The translations under genes were made by a program, and so were the position numbers. Shown piece after piece: positions 63,754 to 64,000 of a stretch of DNA of 64,000 nucleotides. Source of the DNA: Bremerella volcania (GTDB lineage Bacteria; Planctomycetota; Planctomycetia; Pirellulales; Pirellulaceae); NCBI RefSeq assembly GCF_007748115.1, contig NZ_CP036289.1:2170001-2234000 (forward strand), given 5' to 3'. Positions within the stretch are counted from its first letter, which is position 1; every line of letters starts with the position of its first letter. Under the pieces are notes generated by a model that worked only from the letters and a program-made list of their open reading frames with translations, was not told the DNA's origin and did no database searches.

Positions 63754-64000
63754 ATGAACGGCGATTCCAAATTTCTTACCTTGGCCGCACTCGGAGTGAT
63801 TGGCCTAGGTTCCGCCATGCCCTATTGGTCGGCATGGTCGGCTCCGGATCAGGCTCCGCCTGAAGTTACCACCGCCCAACCGGCGGTATCACAAACAGCG
63901 GCCGAACCTCAGTTCACCGCGCAGCAGTATTGGGATCAACAAGTATCCCGCCCCGATGTCGTGACGCTAACGCCTCGCGGTGGGCAAAGCATGGGGCTTG
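63754..64000 (+). CDS. N-terminal part of an exported protein (3' end outside window)
   Basis: The first 82 residues of a frame running off the window. The start MNGDSKFLTLAALGVIGLGS gives a short signal-like hydrophobic stretch, followed by a Pro/Ala/Gln-rich segment (SAPDQAPPEVTTAQPAVSQT). The protein cannot be identified. Confidence 0.55.
   Translation, partial: MNGDSKFLTLAALGVIGLGSAMPYWSAWSAPDQAPPEVTTAQPAVSQTAAEPQFTAQQYWDQQVSRPDVVTLTPRGGQSMGL

Overview
The window comes from a planctomycete, most likely of the Pirellulaceae (Blastopirellula/Bremerella/Rhodopirellula type). The clues are three DUF1559 pseudopilin-like proteins, a sulfatase, a sialidase-like protein, LamG, DUF1080, FG-GAP and PQQ-propeller secreted proteins, an H4MPT-type formylmethanofuran dehydrogenase subunit A homologue, an FHA-GAF-PP2C phosphatase, and a TPR protein ending in two RNA polymerase alpha-CTD-like domains. 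Lipid A/LPS genes (kdsA, a GT9 heptosyltransferase) fit a diderm envelope. The species call is inference from gene content only.

Layout. 1-7.1 kb: tail of an unknown gene, a CobA-HemD fusion, a TPR protein, rpsT, pyrK, a pseudouridine synthase, a small lipoprotein, a 170-bp palindromic repeat and a type I phosphomannose isomerase. 7.5-14.2 kb: tatC with a large insertion, the fhcA homologue, sulfite reductase cysI, folD and a SpoU-type RNA methyltransferase. 14.2-20.6 kb: a nested palindromic repeat, an RlmI-like methyltransferase, a PDZ protein, a GT9 enzyme, an M28 peptidase, a small membrane protein and an FG-GAP protein. 20.9-28.7 kb: three DUF1559 genes, each followed by a stem-loop and a small lipoprotein gene, interleaved with a sialidase-like gene and an ECF41 sigma factor operon. 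28.9-38.9 kb: a heme-domain protein, a PPi-type phosphofructokinase, LamG, a REC-HDOD protein, a membrane histidine-kinase-like fragment, a sulfatase flanked by direct repeats of the accC tail, then accC and accB. 39-48.6 kb: M24 peptidase, HAD phosphatase, HtrA-like protease, tRNA-Gln, FHA-GAF-PP2C phosphatase, a DUF1080 protein and a GH10-like protein. 48.9-64 kb: purC, a large lipoprotein, kdsA, a lipid kinase, a 760-bp noncoding stretch, tRNA-Thr, the TPR/alpha-CTD protein, tgt, a PQQ-like protein, yajC, a SecDF fusion and the start of a secreted protein.

How the genes connect. CobA-HemD makes the precorrin-2 precursor of the siroheme used by CysI. FhcA (H4MPT-linked C1 transfer) and FolD (folate-linked C1 transfer) lie 2 kb apart but are not co-transcribed. 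YajC, SecDF and TatC serve protein export, in keeping with the many exported proteins here. AccB-AccC supply malonyl-CoA synthesis. The CMD-like gene and the ECF41 sigma factor form an operon behind a sequence matching the known ECF41 promoter.

Most striking points: the ECF41 promoter-operon; an in-frame chimera of a LamG gene fragment and a duplicated accC 3' end beside the sulfatase; stem-loops recurring between DUF1559 and lipoprotein genes; a tRNA-guanine transglycosylase without its zinc cysteines; the double alpha-CTD TPR protein; and large insertions in TatC and SecDF. No CRISPR array, transposase or prophage was seen.
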